A program made the translations under genes and the position numbers. A model generated the notes under the pieces. The model saw nothing but the letters and a program-made list of their open reading frames with translations, searched no databases and was not told the DNA's origin. A stretch of DNA of 64,000 bases, taken from positions 33,048,501 to 33,112,500 of the forward strand of contig OY727094.1 in the NCBI GenBank assembly GCA_963402885.1. The letters are read 5' to 3'. This stretch comes from Antedon bifida. Its lineage: Eukaryota; Echinodermata; Crinoidea; Comatulida; Antedonidae. Positions 22,563 through 34,083 of the stretch are shown piece after piece (within the stretch, counting starts at the first letter, position 1; every line of letters starts with the position of its first letter).

Positions 22563-23020
22563 TTTGGTTTAATACTATAGCGAATAGTAAAATGAATATG
22601 TCTGAATGTCTTTACTCTACCTAGAACAATTGATCGATGGAGTATAGATTCCACACGAAAATAACGCGAAATAATAACACGCGAAAACAAATAAAGTTAC
22701 TACGTGAAAAAATTAATAATTATTATAGCAATTTTGTTTCTTCTCATGCCTATTGCTTTTGAATATCACAATACGTTTTATTTGGCATCTGATTTGACTC
22801 TCAATCCTCCCTAAACAAAATATTTACCTTTTAGTTCGTGTGTCATTTTTATTTTATTATGTTGCCGCATACAAAATGTTGTATTTTCGTTTAAATTAAT
22901 TGAAGCTGAAGTTTTTCAAGATTTTTCAAGAGCATTTGTTTTTACAATATTGACAATATAACAATACTGAACATTATGACTATGATTAAAACATTTTAAA
23001 AATAATTGATTAGGTTTAAT
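22563..23020. other. Gene-free AT-rich spacer
   Basis: No supported feature. Unit 2 (47681-48021) lacks about 110 bp of it around 22755-22880. Confidence 0.4.
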
Positions 23021-23282
23021 TAAATTGTTTATTAATGGTAACATGATTGCATCAACATGAGTATAACATATTACTGTGCGTCACTCTTGGGTCATCATCA
23101 ATATAGTTAAATTGTTTATTAATGGTAACATGATTGCATCAACATGAGTATAACATATTACTGTACGTCACTCTTGGGTCATCATCAACATAGTTAAATT
23201 GTTTATTAATGGTAACATGATTGCATCAACATGAGTATAACATAATATTACTGTGCGTCACTCTTGGGTCATCATCAATATA
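23021..23282. repeat. 87-bp minisatellite, 3 copies (unit 1)
   Basis: The unit runs TAAATTGTTTATTAATGGTA, ACATGATTGCATCAACATGA, GTATAACATATTACTGTGCG, TCACTCTTGGGTCATCATCA. Unit 2 has 8 copies at 48022-48715. Confidence 0.92.
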
Positions 23283-23730
23283 GTACCGTACTGCATAATA
23301 ATTTAATGATGAAAATATCGAAATTTGAACATTTGAAATTAAAATTTGGTCCTTTTTAAATTCTGTTCGATTTTACCATAAAAACTCGTGCATGTAGTGA
23401 ATATAACGAAAACACACATGATCCTCGATTTAAATGTATAATATCAATATATATTTGACAAGAATGACATTTGTACATCAGTTAAACTCAGGAATTACAG
23501 TACCGTAACAATTAAAAAAAATAAAAATCTCTCAATTATTGAGAGATAGGCCTGGCTAACTGTATTATAAATTTATAGTAGAAAATAACGATGACCAGGT
23601 TGATCGACATTGCAGTAACAATATCAGCAGATAAGAGCTCAACGCACTAATATTTAAAGCTATAAAATGTCTCATTAGCAAGTTAGTATAAACAAAATTA
23701 AATTTGTTTTGTTCTTAACCCGGACTTATT

Positions 23731-23870
23731 GAGTGAGTGAGTGAGTGACCGAGCGGGACAGTTGAACCGTAATTACGTAGCCATAACATCAGCAAAGCTT
23801 CGAGGCGGCTCCATTGCTCTATGGTTCTGGTGGTAGAACGAGTCTTCTCGGATAAGGACTATAAACCGGA
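23731..23870 (+). mobile_element. tRNA-derived SINE (unit 1)
   Basis: The head GTGACCGAGCGG resembles the A box of tRNA-Ser/Leu. GCTTCGAGGC stands where a B box is expected. The tail TCTTCTCGGATAAGGACTAT followed by AAACCGGA resembles the conserved central domain of Nin-type SINEs known from marine invertebrates. The A box is better kept in the unit 2 copy (GACCGAGCGGTTAAGAC). The family assignment is by eye. Confidence 0.5.
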
Positions 23871-23899
23871 ATGGAAGTGAACACAAGCATCACATAGAG

Positions 23900-25290
23900 C
23901 ATTGTGATTGATTTACATTTTAAGAGTTACAAGTATTTTAAAAATGTATTTAAAAATGTAGATATTTTAACAGAATATACAATTGTATCTACTGTATCTG
24001 CATTTGTTTGCACAGAAAAAACAATTTTTAAATGTATTTAAAATTTGTAAATGTCAACATGCCATTAAATAATAATACATCAATTCAAGTAATAATGTTT
24101 TCATTTTCAAACTACGAAAAAATTGCTATTTTAAGGTTATATTTGAAAGTACTTATTGTTTCAGATGTATAAAAATCAAATTGATAATTTTGGCTATTTT
24201 TATTTTAAAACAATGAAAATATTGTTATTTGAGAGACATTTTAAACTACTTATTTCTACATAATGTTATGAATGAATTTAATTTAACAAGTTATATCCAC
24301 TTATATGTATATACTGTAGATGATAAAGCATTGAGACAATAAACATCCATATGAACAACTTGTTTTTAAGTATCTTTATTTCAGAAAGAAAGAAGTAGAT
24401 ATGTATAAAAATGAACTATAAAAACAGAATTGTAAATAAGCAAAAATGTACATATCGGTGGTACACTGTGATCCGGTTAAGAGTTTTTTAAACATCATTT
24501 GTTTATTTCCATAGAGATAATGCATTTTTAGTTGCTATAGCCTAGATACAGACTTAGGTTCTCAACATATGAGACCATACAAAAACCAAACATAATAATA
24601 TACTATATACGGAATCAACTCTCTCAAAATGGCATTCCCAAAATTCTATTCCCATCGATTCTAAAAACCAGATATAGACTGCATGTATTCATTAGAATCT
24701 AGTATAGCTGCTGTTTATCAAAATTCATGTTACATATATCATGCAACACCCCGATAAAACATTTTGAATGTCTTTCAAGGTATTTTATATTAAAATGTTT
24801 GGTCCGTAACTAATACATTATACAAATATCCAAAAATCAACAAAATTCTGTCTATTTTTTATTAAACATTTGGAGTTGATAAATCGATTATTTACATATG
24901 ATTGATAAACATTAGTAAAGTAAGTTTTGCATCATCTTGAAATTTAAAATTTACTGTTCCAATATCTTTCTTCCCACAAATCTTTGCTTTACTGCCTCCA
25001 TATATTACGCTATATTTTTGTAATTATCATGAATTTTCAGAATATAATTAATTATGCATTCTAAATTGTAAAATAAAATCAACATTTCTTAATGATTTAT
25101 GGTATATCAATATTTGTTCTAGATATGTATATAATGTATATATGTCTATTGCACTATGCAAATTATAATAGCATAAATGTTAATGTTTCATTTTTTACCT
25201 GTTTAGCATTTTATAGGAGGTTCAGGTGAGGGGATTATAAAAAACATGATATGTAAATAAAAAATTAAAAAAACACACACAAAACGAATC
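23900..25290. other. Gene-free AT-rich stretch
   Basis: About 1.4 kb at very low GC, conserved in unit 2 apart from a 345-bp insertion (50522-50870) and a local duplication there (49791-50024). I see no coding or RNA gene. A small frame at 25294-25557 is kept in unit 2 but has no recognisable features. Confidence 0.4.
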
Positions 25291-25811
25291 CAAATGAGTG
25301 TCGTGTTTCCGCTAAATATCAAATATCAACGAAAAATACACCCAAAATGTTTGTGTCGAGCGCATCATCTAATTTCGACTACTTTTGGTGTTGAGTCCGT
25401 AATCATTGTTATTATTCCAATACTTCACATCTTAATGTCTTCTTCATCATTAAAATGTTTTAATCTCTGCCGACTGATTGACAGAAGTCTGTCCCGCTCA
25501 TGCACGTTGTCACTTTCTGAGGCGCACCCCAAATCCAGTATTGCTTTCATTTTGTAGCTTACATATACTTCAAAGTAAAGGAATACTCCGTGTATAACAA
25601 AATCAATGGCCGTAAATAGTTCCGAATTTTATAGTTGACAATTTAAAAAAAAACCAATTTGTCAGGGGCCGGGAAGCGATTTTTTATTTCGTACAGAAGG
25701 TGGGGCCCTTATGTGAAAGATAGCCGAACTACTTAAGTTCATAAATATAACTAAACCTAACCCTCTAAAATAATCTCTCTCTCATTATAAAGTAAAAAGA
25801 ACTTGCTCATC

Positions 25812-25822
25812 GGATTCGAACC
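25812..25822 (-). promoter_or_regulatory. tRNA-type B box in a probable SINE remnant (unit 1)
   Basis: The minus strand reads GGTTCGAATCC, a consensus internal polymerase III B box, preceded by GACTTGTCGATGTATGG as in a tRNA T-arm context. An ATGAGCTAACAATTCGC stretch about 45 bases upstream is a weak A box. A real tRNA fold is not evident. The copy in unit 2 is at 52079-52089. Confidence 0.4.
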
Positions 25823-25859
25823 CCATACATCGACAAGTCCGACAGAAAACCTTTGTATT

Positions 25860-27847
25860 AGCGAATTGTTAGCTCATTTCTAACGTAGCTTAGGGACATG
25901 GTCCCCAAATTATGTAAGAAAAGAAATATCGTGGCCGGGAAAAGTACGCTTTTATTATTCTTAATAATCATGCCATGCGAATTATTATTAAGGTAGACAA
26001 ACCGTACGGAGCACAGGTTTCTGGTAGACCACCCTTTAATTACAAAAGTAGCAAGTACGTAACAAATCTCCCATACAAAAAAATTGCAAAATATCAAAAC
26101 CAGTGAAATAAAAAAAAATGTTTATGAATAAACTTAATTCGTGTTTCCGCATCAATGTGTTTTTCATTCGATTTTTTCCACTTTTTTTATCTCTACGTAT
26201 CAAATAATTAATACACCACGAAAAACACCCAAAATAATATAGTTTGGCATTTTATACTTTCGTTATGTGTTTGCGCGCATCATCTAACAATTTTTCTTTA
26301 GCGTCTTTTATTTTCCAGTCAAAAGTAAAGTCAAAGTTCCATATCCACTGTACTATTGCTTTAATTTTTTAGCCTACATTATTATTGAAGTGAAGGAATA
26401 GTGTATAACAAACCAATAGCCGTAAAATACAGTAGTTCCGAATTTTATTCGTTATAACAATTTGTTTTTATTTTATATAATTTGTCGAAGTACTTTTATC
26501 AAAGTGCGCTGTTATTACCTGCCCATGCAAAGTATATAACAAGATATTAAGGCAGAAAAAGACCGTGCGGAGCACGGGTTACTGCTAGTTGAGTTTATTA
26601 AAACACGCACATACATACACATAGGCCTACAACATTTCATAAACAGCAACACAATAGCGATAGGACGGAAGTTGCCATAAGATACCGGAATTACTTGTAT
26701 GCAATTGACACGAGTAATTTGAAGACAATTCCGTTTAAATCGTGTTTGTAGTTTGTTGACGCGCGCGTTGTTGATCAATGTATTTGGACCTTCCCATAAT
26801 GCATTGGTGCGTGTGGATTAAGGTAGTCAGGATGATGTCAGGAATTGTTTTTTGATGATTTGTGAATTCTCATAATTATATAAAGTACAAGTAGGCCTAC
26901 AAGTACATGTTCTGAAAAGAACTGACGTGAGTTTCTTAGCGTTTCGATCAATATTATGCTTTGATTGTCCCATCAATAGATATCATGATCGTCTTTATGA
27001 GTGAGGAGTAGTGTTCTGATTCTCCTCAGGACGATCAAATTATTTATTTGATTGAAATGTCGAGAAACTTAACAATTCATTCATTTCAGAACTTTATATA
27101 CGCGTGGTGTACTGCAAACTTTATATAATCTTTGATTTCGTCATGAAAACCTTCAAACAATTCTCAAATTCTTCCATTTTCTTTCTTTGTCAAGTCGGCA
27201 TTCATCATTTTATACCTTTTATATATTTTGCTATATTGTTTTTATGCTTAAAACCGGCATCTTTGCACCGTCCTCATGATGACTCAGCATTATCGCATCG
27301 TCACTGCGCCGACAATATTACAAAACAATTGTTGTTGTATTGTATTTAAATTCTGGGTAGAAAAAAAACCCGAATTTGGTTATATTTTGACATCGACATA
27401 GTGATAAAAATTAAATTGATAAAATAAATTATTTTTCAAAAACTGGTACGGCCGGTCTCATTGTCCGCTGAAGGCGCTCTTTGTTTTTTTTATTTAAAAA
27501 ACGACTAGAGAGCAGGCGGTTTATGGTTTGGTATCAATTCACACACACAGCGCGGCCTTTATGAATAATATAAAAGGTGTAGGCCTAGCCTGTTCTTCTA
27601 AGAGCCACAAAACTTAGGTAAGCTGGGTGTTTATAGTTTCTTTTCTTTTATTACGATAGGCCTACTGGTGCCTGCCTGGCACCTAACTATTATCACACAC
27701 AGCCAGCCAGCAGGGTGTACCACTCTTTTCTCCCCTAGAGGCCTAGCTCACAAACAACTCTGGAGAGTCGGAGGGAAGTGTGAATTCTACTTTTAACTAG
27801 CCTAGTTTAGTAGTCTACTACTAGGCCTAGGCCTAATTAACGTAGGT
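25860..27847. other. End of unit 1 and start of unit 2, gene-free
   Basis: It covers the junction at about 26911, where CTGAAAAGAACTGACGTGAG begins the next unit (also near 4372 and 53198). Small open frames at 26515-26778 and 27104-27349 are shared with unit 3 by duplication only. AGGCCTA motifs are frequent near 27580 and 27820. Confidence 0.4.
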
Positions 27848-28647
27848 GACCTCAATGTCTGATCAGAATTGTCTTCATCTTCTCACAGCAGGATGACAGT
27901 GCGTGACATACGTGAAGATTACAGCTGCTATAACGACCATGGAGTTATTAAATATTAATTATATTACCTCCAACCCGACCGGTAACGGGACGATTCGGCC
28001 CTGAGACGATTCGGCCCGGGACGATTCGGCCCTGGGACGATTCGGCCCGGGACTATTCGGCCCGGGACGATTCGGCCCTGAGACGATTCGGCACACTTAC
28101 ATTTATCGGCTTTGATATGCATTTTATAAGCAAAAATAAGTTTTTTCCCCAAACTTTATTTCAAGAAAGACTATGGGGTAGTACTACTAGGGATAAAGAT
28201 GCAATAAAGCAAACATTTTGAAAACATTGTCGAAAATGATCAATTTTTAGTCACGCGAACGATGTAAACAAGTTACGCCCTCTGTTGGCCGCTTGGCGAA
28301 TGCACGAAATAAACAAGGTTTTCGAAGTAATAAATTCATTATAAAATTACGTTTTTTTTAGTAATTTATTATATATATTATATCAAAATGTCAATATCAA
28401 TAAAATACGGATTGTTAAACACCTTTAAAAACTTGATAAATACCCACAAAAATGAATATGAATTTGGTCTGAGGTGAGACGTTTCGGCCCACAAAGTGGG
28501 ATGTTTCGGCCCGAAAGTGGGCCGAATCGTCCCACCAAAAGTGGGCCGAATAGTCCCGGGCCGAATCGTCTCAGGGCCGAATCGTCCCTGAACCACCACG
28601 ACCATGTAGGCCTACAGCTACATATACCTCCTGTTGGCTGTTGACAG
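27848..28647 (+). pseudogene. Displaced HELLS motif IV exon remnant, unit 2, split by an insertion
   Basis: Same remnant as 5338-5526 (CCTCAATGTCTGATCAGAAT, CGTGAAGATTACAGCTGC, TGTTGACAG-GTAAGC). The fold-back-like element at 27974-28592 interrupts it. The following motif V exon relative, present in units 1 and 3, is deleted here (junction at about 29041). Confidence 0.6.
27974..28592. mobile_element. Fold-back-like element with tandem-repeat termini (unit 2)
   Basis: Absent from units 1 and 3. The left end is about six tandem copies of GGGACGATTCGGCCC and close variants (GAGACGATTCGGCCC). The right end carries the reverse complement, GGGCCGAATCGTCCC, and variants mixed with AAAGTGGGCCGAATAGTCC. 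The middle 390 bp is AT-rich and noncoding. Long inverted termini made of short direct repeats are the hallmark of fold-back transposons (FB, Galileo), so membership of that type is inferred. Open frames on the minus strand come from the repeats. Confidence 0.6.
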
Positions 28648-29515
28648 GTAAGCACTCTTGGATACAGAGTAAAGAAACAACTATGTTTTTGCCAATTTGT
28701 AAATGTAAATTATAGTTAATGCACAATTAATGGCCAGTAGACATTTCATTCATTCTGATTTTAGCAGCAACTAGGCCTACTGCTGTATTATTACGTTTCT
28801 GTGTTTTTTTTAAGAATGAGTGCAAGAATGTTTTTACTGATAGATAGACATGTAAGTATTTCAGAATACGTCAGAGTAAAGAGAAAACTTAATTCAGTTG
28901 GCAAATGTGTTTGTCTTCATTTTTACACGTCCAATTAATGGTAATACCTTTTAATACAATAATATCAGTTGGACTTGTAGCAGGCCACAGACCATGTTTT
29001 GTTTTGTTTTGTTTTTTTCATAATAATAGCAGCCATGAATCACGTGATCAATAATCTGCCATACGATTTACACACAGAGTGTCATATGTAAAGAAGTATT
29101 TGTGCTGAGTGAAGTTGAGCCTAACCTAAATTGATTCTACCCAGCTTATATTTCACATACCAACTTAAGTCTGTTCATAACCTAGCCTTACCTACCACTT
29201 TAACTGGAAACCACCATCATGTTTATAGAAATATCCCAACATGTTTGTAAGGAATTTATAGCAGTGCAAATTTGCCTCCAACTTTATACAAGCTATTAAA
29301 ATAATAAGGTGGTAAGATAAATTGTTTGATTTGTATTCAACTATGTTTATTTTAGAGAACTGAAGACGTACCAATCTGCCAACAGACTTCTACTTACTGG
29401 TACCCCACTTCAAAACAACCTGTCTTGAGTTGTGGTCTATGCTAAACTTCTTACTACCAGAAGTGTTTGATAATCTACAAACGTAAGTTTTAGTTGTTAT
29501 CAATTTGGATCCGGT

Positions 29516-29684
29516 CCTGCTCCAGTTGAGGTTCGCAACAGATTGTGCGTCGTACAGCATTAGTGACTTTTTGTTTTCATGACGTGTCATGCAGCTACAC
29601 GCATATCGAGGAAAAAGAACATGGCACATGGTGCGTCGTGAAAACAAAACAAAATGCGACATGATTTTTATTTTCCGGAGCAGG
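29516..29684. mobile_element. Imperfect palindromic MITE in a HELLS intron (unit 2)
   Basis: Orthologous to 6615-6783 in the same intron, same 169-bp length, CCTGCTCC and GGAGCAGG ends. It predates the duplication of the units. Confidence 0.45.
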
Positions 29685-30859
29685 TGTGAAAGGCAAACAT
29701 GTCAATCACTGCCCACCAAACAATTTCCCTCTGTATAAGAACAAAACTGATGTGTATGTAAATTTTCTTTATTTTATTTTTCAGGTTTGAATCCTGGTTT
29801 GATTTTAATTCATTTTCAAGTCACGAAGATGAAGAAGCCATTGTAGCTAAGGAGAGACAACAACATGTTATATCCATGATGCACCAGGTACTGCCAACAA
29901 ATCAGTTAACAGTTTCTTAGATCAAAAACGAAGGGAACGGTAATTGCTCCATCTATCAGACCGAACGTTAAATCGACCAATTATAGTCCCGATGAGAATG
30001 GTACAGATTATACTGGGCTTAAATGCATGCACAGATTAATGTTGATATTTTCTGTTTGTAATTTTAATCTGTATTAAAACTGTTTTTATCTTATAGATCT
30101 TGACGCCACTTTTATTACGACGCTTAAAGACAGATATTGACCTGACAATACCTCCAAAGAAAGAGATCATTGTAAATGCACCAATGATGAGTATTCAACA
30201 AGAATTCTACGCATCAACTCTAGACAGGTCAATTATTGATAAGGTCAAACCCAAGGTAAGAACAGTGCATCATGTGCCATGGCTCTGTTGTAATCAACCT
30301 AGCTGCCTACAAGCCAGAGTATCTAGGGTTAGTTAACATGAAATAAGAAACACATGCTAAAATAAATGAGGCGAGATTCTGCAGCTGAGAAATTGCAGTA
30401 AGAATTAGCCAATGATTGGTTGATAACTTTCTATAGTTTGTTTAGGTGCCTTAGGTTATTAAGTTCGAAACTATTGAAGTGTATATAAAAAGAATGTTGT
30501 TGTCACTCATCTTGGCGTCCTTTTGTTCCACAGAAAAGAGAAGAGGTAACATTGACCCCAAAAGGTCGACACAAGAGAGGATGCTCTACGGTCGACTGCT
30601 CCATTGTATTTAATGAAACTGAGGAATCTGATGATGTTGAAGATTGGTACAAAAAGATTAGAGACACATTTGCCAAGTGAGTTTATAATAGTAGTAGAGA
30701 AGTCTAGGCGTGAGAACCAACAAGTTAAGATTGAATGGAAAAAATATTTCGTTGTATTCAGGTGGCATGGGGTGAGTGCTTTGTTGAAATTATTCTTTGT
30801 ATTATGGTGTTGGTTAGTGCTATATCTATAATGTCCTGTAGTCGGAACAGATGCTTAGC

Positions 30860-31056
30860 ACCTGGTAGAGGGTGCCCATGTCAACCCCCACCACTACAAC
30901 ATCCATGAGTACATTACTTTATGCCCCTTTTATTATTTATTTCAGAGAAGTGACTGCACCTGGTGAGAGGGTGTCCCTGTCCACCTCCACCACTACAACA
31001 TCCATGAGTACTTTACTTTATGCCCCTTTTATTATTTATATCAGAGAACCAACTGC
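30860..31056 (+). repeat. Duplicated intron end plus splice acceptor, about 99 bp, 2 copies
   Basis: Each copy runs from CACCTGGT through CACTACAACATCCATGAGTA to TTATTATTTATTTCAGAGAA. Both copies therefore end in an acceptor followed by the first codons of the [10 protein letters not shown] exon. Unit 1 has one copy (about 7848-7949). Confidence 0.75.
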
Positions 31057-31384
31057 ACCTGGTGAGACCCCATCAAATACAGAATCAGTGGTTAATATTA
31101 AGCTTCAAAACATTGTAATGCAACTAAGAAAATGCTGTAATCATCCTTATCTACTGGAATATCCACTTGATCCGGTCACGTAACAGTTCAAAGTTGACGA
31201 GGATCTTGTCAAGTCATGCGGAAAGCTTTTAATGTTGGAGAGAATGTTACCTGAACTAAAGAAGCGTGGACACAAGGTATCAATCTTAAATATTTATGTT
31301 TAAAAGAATGTAATAAGTTAATGAAATTGGCAATTGGTACCAGCTTATTTTATAAAAACATCTGAATTATATGACTGTTTGTCT

Positions 31385-31538
31385 GTAGGTCCTGATCGTA
31401 TCCCAGATGACCTCAATGTCTGATATGTTTGTCTGTAGGTCCTCATCTTTTCCCAGATGACCTCAATGTCTGATATGTTTGTCTGTAGGTCCTGATCTTA
31501 TCCCAGATGACCTCAATGTCTGATATGTTTGTCTGTAG
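31385..31538 (+). repeat. Exact 50-bp array of splice acceptor plus exon start (unit 2)
   Basis: GTAGGTCCT starts at 31385, 31435, 31485 and 31535, an exact 50-bp period. Each copy holds TGTCTGTAG, the acceptor, and the first 27 or so bases of the motif IV exon. Only the fourth continues into the full exon. Confidence 0.85.
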
Positions 31539-31711
31539 GTCCTCATCTTTTCCCAGATGACCTCAATGCTTGACATACTTGAAGATTACTGCCACCTAAG
31601 AAACCACAACTACTGTCGTCTAGATGGCAGCATGGCTTTTGCTGAGAGACAACAACAGATAAGCACCCGCATGAAGAAATTTAGAATTATTTGGAAGAAC
31701 TTGTATATATA

Positions 31712-32066
31712 ATGACTGTGTCAGCTGTTGTCAAGTTGATACCTACCCAATCACTGTCATATATAATGACTGTCAGCTGTTGTCAAGTTGATGCCTAACC
31801 CACCAGCTCTTGTTGAAAGCAGAAAGATGAAATAATCAGGATCATTGCTAAAATTACTAGTCTGAGAAAGATAATAACACAAATACTAACACATAATACT
31901 AATTAACATAATACAGCAGTAGTTGCTAAAATCAGAATGAGTGTATCAACTTAATTCAGTATCATTTATATTTACAAGTTCTTCCAAATAATTCTAAATT
32001 TCTTCATCTTCACCATGCAGACTATAAATGCTACTTTACAATGTATTGAAAGTCACTACACTAAAA
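31712..32066 (-). pseudogene. Inverted segment carrying the HELLS motif V exon
   Basis: Read on the minus strand, this segment matches the plus-strand sequence of unit 1 (about 8560-8900 and 5980-6105). The motif V exon is at 31861..31747 with TTTCTCAG before it and GTAGGT after it. A short stretch (GACTGTGTCAGCTGTTGTCA) is repeated near the left breakpoint. The right breakpoint is the centre of an 89-bp palindrome. The exon cannot be spliced into the plus-strand gene. Confidence 0.85.
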
Positions 32067-32110
32067 TTTAGTGTAGTGACTTTCAATACATTGTAAAGTA
32101 GCATTTATAG
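32022..32110. repeat. Perfect 44-bp inverted repeat at the inversion breakpoint
   Basis: CTATAAATGCTACTTTACAA and the rest of a 44-bp arm pair exactly around one base with the arm ending TTGTAAAGTAGCATTTATAG. Unit 1 (9127-9166) has only the right arm, so the left arm was copied during the inversion. Confidence 0.92.
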
Positions 32111-32844
32111 TTATATTATAGAATCCACAGTCAGATCTACAAGCCCAAGATAGATGCCACAGAATTGGTCAAGAAAAGCCAGTGATTGTGTACAGGTTAG
32201 TGACCATTAACACCATTGACCAGAAGATAGTGGAGAGAGCAGCTGCAAAGTGGAAGCTGGAGAAGATGGTCATTCATCAAGGTCAGTTTTGTCTTTCACA
32301 CCTCCCTAAAAACCCTCCTAAACAATAAACGCCCGGGGCGTTTATTCAAATGAATACGTTAAATTAATCATATTGTTTTATAGACTTCTACAGTAGTATG
32401 CAAACTTCTAGGCATTGATTGTTCTCATTCATTTCAAAAATTCATTATCTTGTTTTTTTTAGGTAAATTCAAATGCAGTAAAACTATGGTGAGAGACTCA
32501 AAAGCTGTGATGGATCCCATGGAACTACTAAAAGTGTTATGCTCCACTGATCACTCTGGCATTATCAAAAACTGTGAAGAACAAGTCATCAGCGACGCAG
32601 ATCTTGAGCTCCTATTGGATCGCAGCGACCTTGTTGGGAATAACGCGGGAAAAAAATTGAAACCAGTAAAGGAAAATGAAGTGTTTAAGGTTCTGGAATC
32701 CTGCGATGAGAATGTCATGGAATTAAAGATCTCAGTACTGGGTTCACATACTGTATACCCAATATTGCACAAATTGAAATCTGGGATTGTTAATGGTATT
32801 TATGACATTTATTTCTATGCAAGTAGTTACTGTTGTTTTCGGCA

Positions 32845-33100
32845 CAGCACAGTGTTCAGGTTTAAACTATTGTTAACACCAAGTGTTATTACAAGTCAGC
32901 ACAGTGTTCAGGTTTAAACTATTGTTAACACCAAGTGTTATTACAAGTCAGCACAGTGTTCAGGTTTAAACTATTGTTAACACCAAGTGTTATTACAAGT
33001 CAGCACAGTGTTCATGTTTAAACTATTGTTAACACCAAGTGTTATTACAAGTCAGCACATTGTTCAGGTTTAAACTATTTTTAACACCAAGTGTTATTAC
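32845..33100. repeat. 52-bp minisatellite after HELLS copy 2, about 5 copies
   Basis: Same repeat as 9841-10128. It is followed by the same AT-rich spacer. Confidence 0.95.
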
Positions 33101-33693
33101 TCTTACAACATAAAGAAAATCAAAGACTGTACACAAATATATCTGAACATTAAGTAGAACTTTTAATTATTCCAATCTATATATTTTCACCCTTAAATTG
33201 ATTTTATACAGGATTATATTTTACTGTTTCTACATCATAACATAAAAAATAAGTCTACATCAAAAAATATATTTAAAAACACACCAATGAAACTAATCAT
33301 TGATATCAAACTATATTATATAATGTCTTCATTGTTTGATTTTTGTCATTTTTAGTTTTACTACTACAACTTTGTTCTGTTGTTGTTACTGTGCCAAAGA
33401 CATCTCATAATGTGTTTATTTGTTAATTTAATTTCAAATTACGTTTTCATTTAATAAAACTGCTTTTGATAACTAATTACGTTTCATCATTATGTTCATG
33501 TTATGTTTTGTAGTTTCAAGTTGTACCACTTTACTTTTAGTATTGGATGGTTAAAACCATTCAACCTAATTATAAAGAGTGAAATTACATTTATGATTTA
33601 ATATTATTTTATCACATAATATTATCACATAATTACTTTAAAACACGCACAACCAATTCTATACAATATATCAAGTAAAAAACATTGCATTAT

Positions 33694-33701
33694 TATAAAA
33701 G
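33694..33701 (+). promoter_or_regulatory. TATA box upstream of the signal-peptide exon (unit 2)
   Basis: TATAAAAG, 52 bases before the favoured ATG at 33746, same geometry as unit 1. Confidence 0.45.
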
Positions 33702-33718
33702 AATCATTTTCATTAAAT

Positions 33719-33859
33719 ATGGCAGCACAGCTTATAAAGATTATAATGAATAAGAAACAAACATTCTTGTTTATCTGCATGCTACAGCTGTTAATAATTA
33801 TTACTTCCGTTGCTAGTGTGCCGCGTGCGGAAGTACGCGCGCGCGCTCCGTCGATGAAG
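33719..33859 (+). CDS. First coding exon of a putative secreted protein (signal peptide), unit 2
   Basis: Identical over all 141 bases to 10763-10903, including the phase-0 GTAAGT donor. The favoured start is 33746, giving MNKK, a hydrophobic core ending TSVAS and the tail VPRAEVRARAPSMK. Close flanks are also nearly identical, so identity alone does not prove selection. No second exon recognised before the NACHT exon. Confidence 0.5.
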
Positions 33860-34083
33860 GTAAGTATGTCCAAATAAAATGTTTAAAAACATTTTATGTT
33901 TTAGATTATCATATTGATTTATTCTACTATACGATTTATATATAAAAGGTCGTTTTTATATTGTATACAAATTTAATGTTAGAAATGCAATTATTTGCGA
34001 TATTAAAAATTGACACCTGCTTGCTGCGAGATTTAAAAATGTGTCTGTTATATAGTAGAAGTAACATACGTTATCAGTGAAAA

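Larger units (their letters stand above)
29356..32917 (+). pseudogene. HELLS: HELLS/LSH-like SNF2 helicase, 3' half, copy 2 (broken)
   Basis: Exons: 29356-29482 (motif III), 29785-29887 (FESWFDFNSFSSHEDEEAIV, intact here), 30097-30255 (ILTPLLLRRLKTDIDLTIPP), 30534-30676 (intact acceptor), 31045-31276, 31539-31658 (motif IV, with [12 protein letters not shown] intact), the motif V exon inverted at 31861-31747, 32122-32281 (motif [22 protein letters not shown], open) and 32463-32917. Lesions: a 1-bp insertion giving TGA at 29426-29428; CAA to TAA at 31181-31183; donor GT to AT after 31658; the motif V exon flipped. The last exon keeps the 15 residues lost in copy 1. The lesions differ wholly from copy 1, so the copies decayed separately. 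Stop at 32915-32917 lies in the minisatellite. Confidence 0.88.

Noticed and set aside
25294-25557. 87-codon plus-strand frame kept at 51561-51824
   Set aside because: No domain, signal or splice context. Conservation is no higher than in the flanking noncoding DNA.
25760-25870. A functional tRNA gene
   Set aside because: Only the B box is convincing. No acceptor stem or cloverleaf pairing is apparent, so a SINE remnant is the better reading.
27964-28655. Minus-strand frames rich in GRIVPG or FGPETIRPGTI
   Set aside because: They come from the GGGACGATTCGGCCC repeats of the fold-back-like element.
33625-33873. 82-codon minus-strand frame over the signal-peptide exon
   Set aside because: Antisense shadow of a better-supported plus-strand exon with TATA box and donor.
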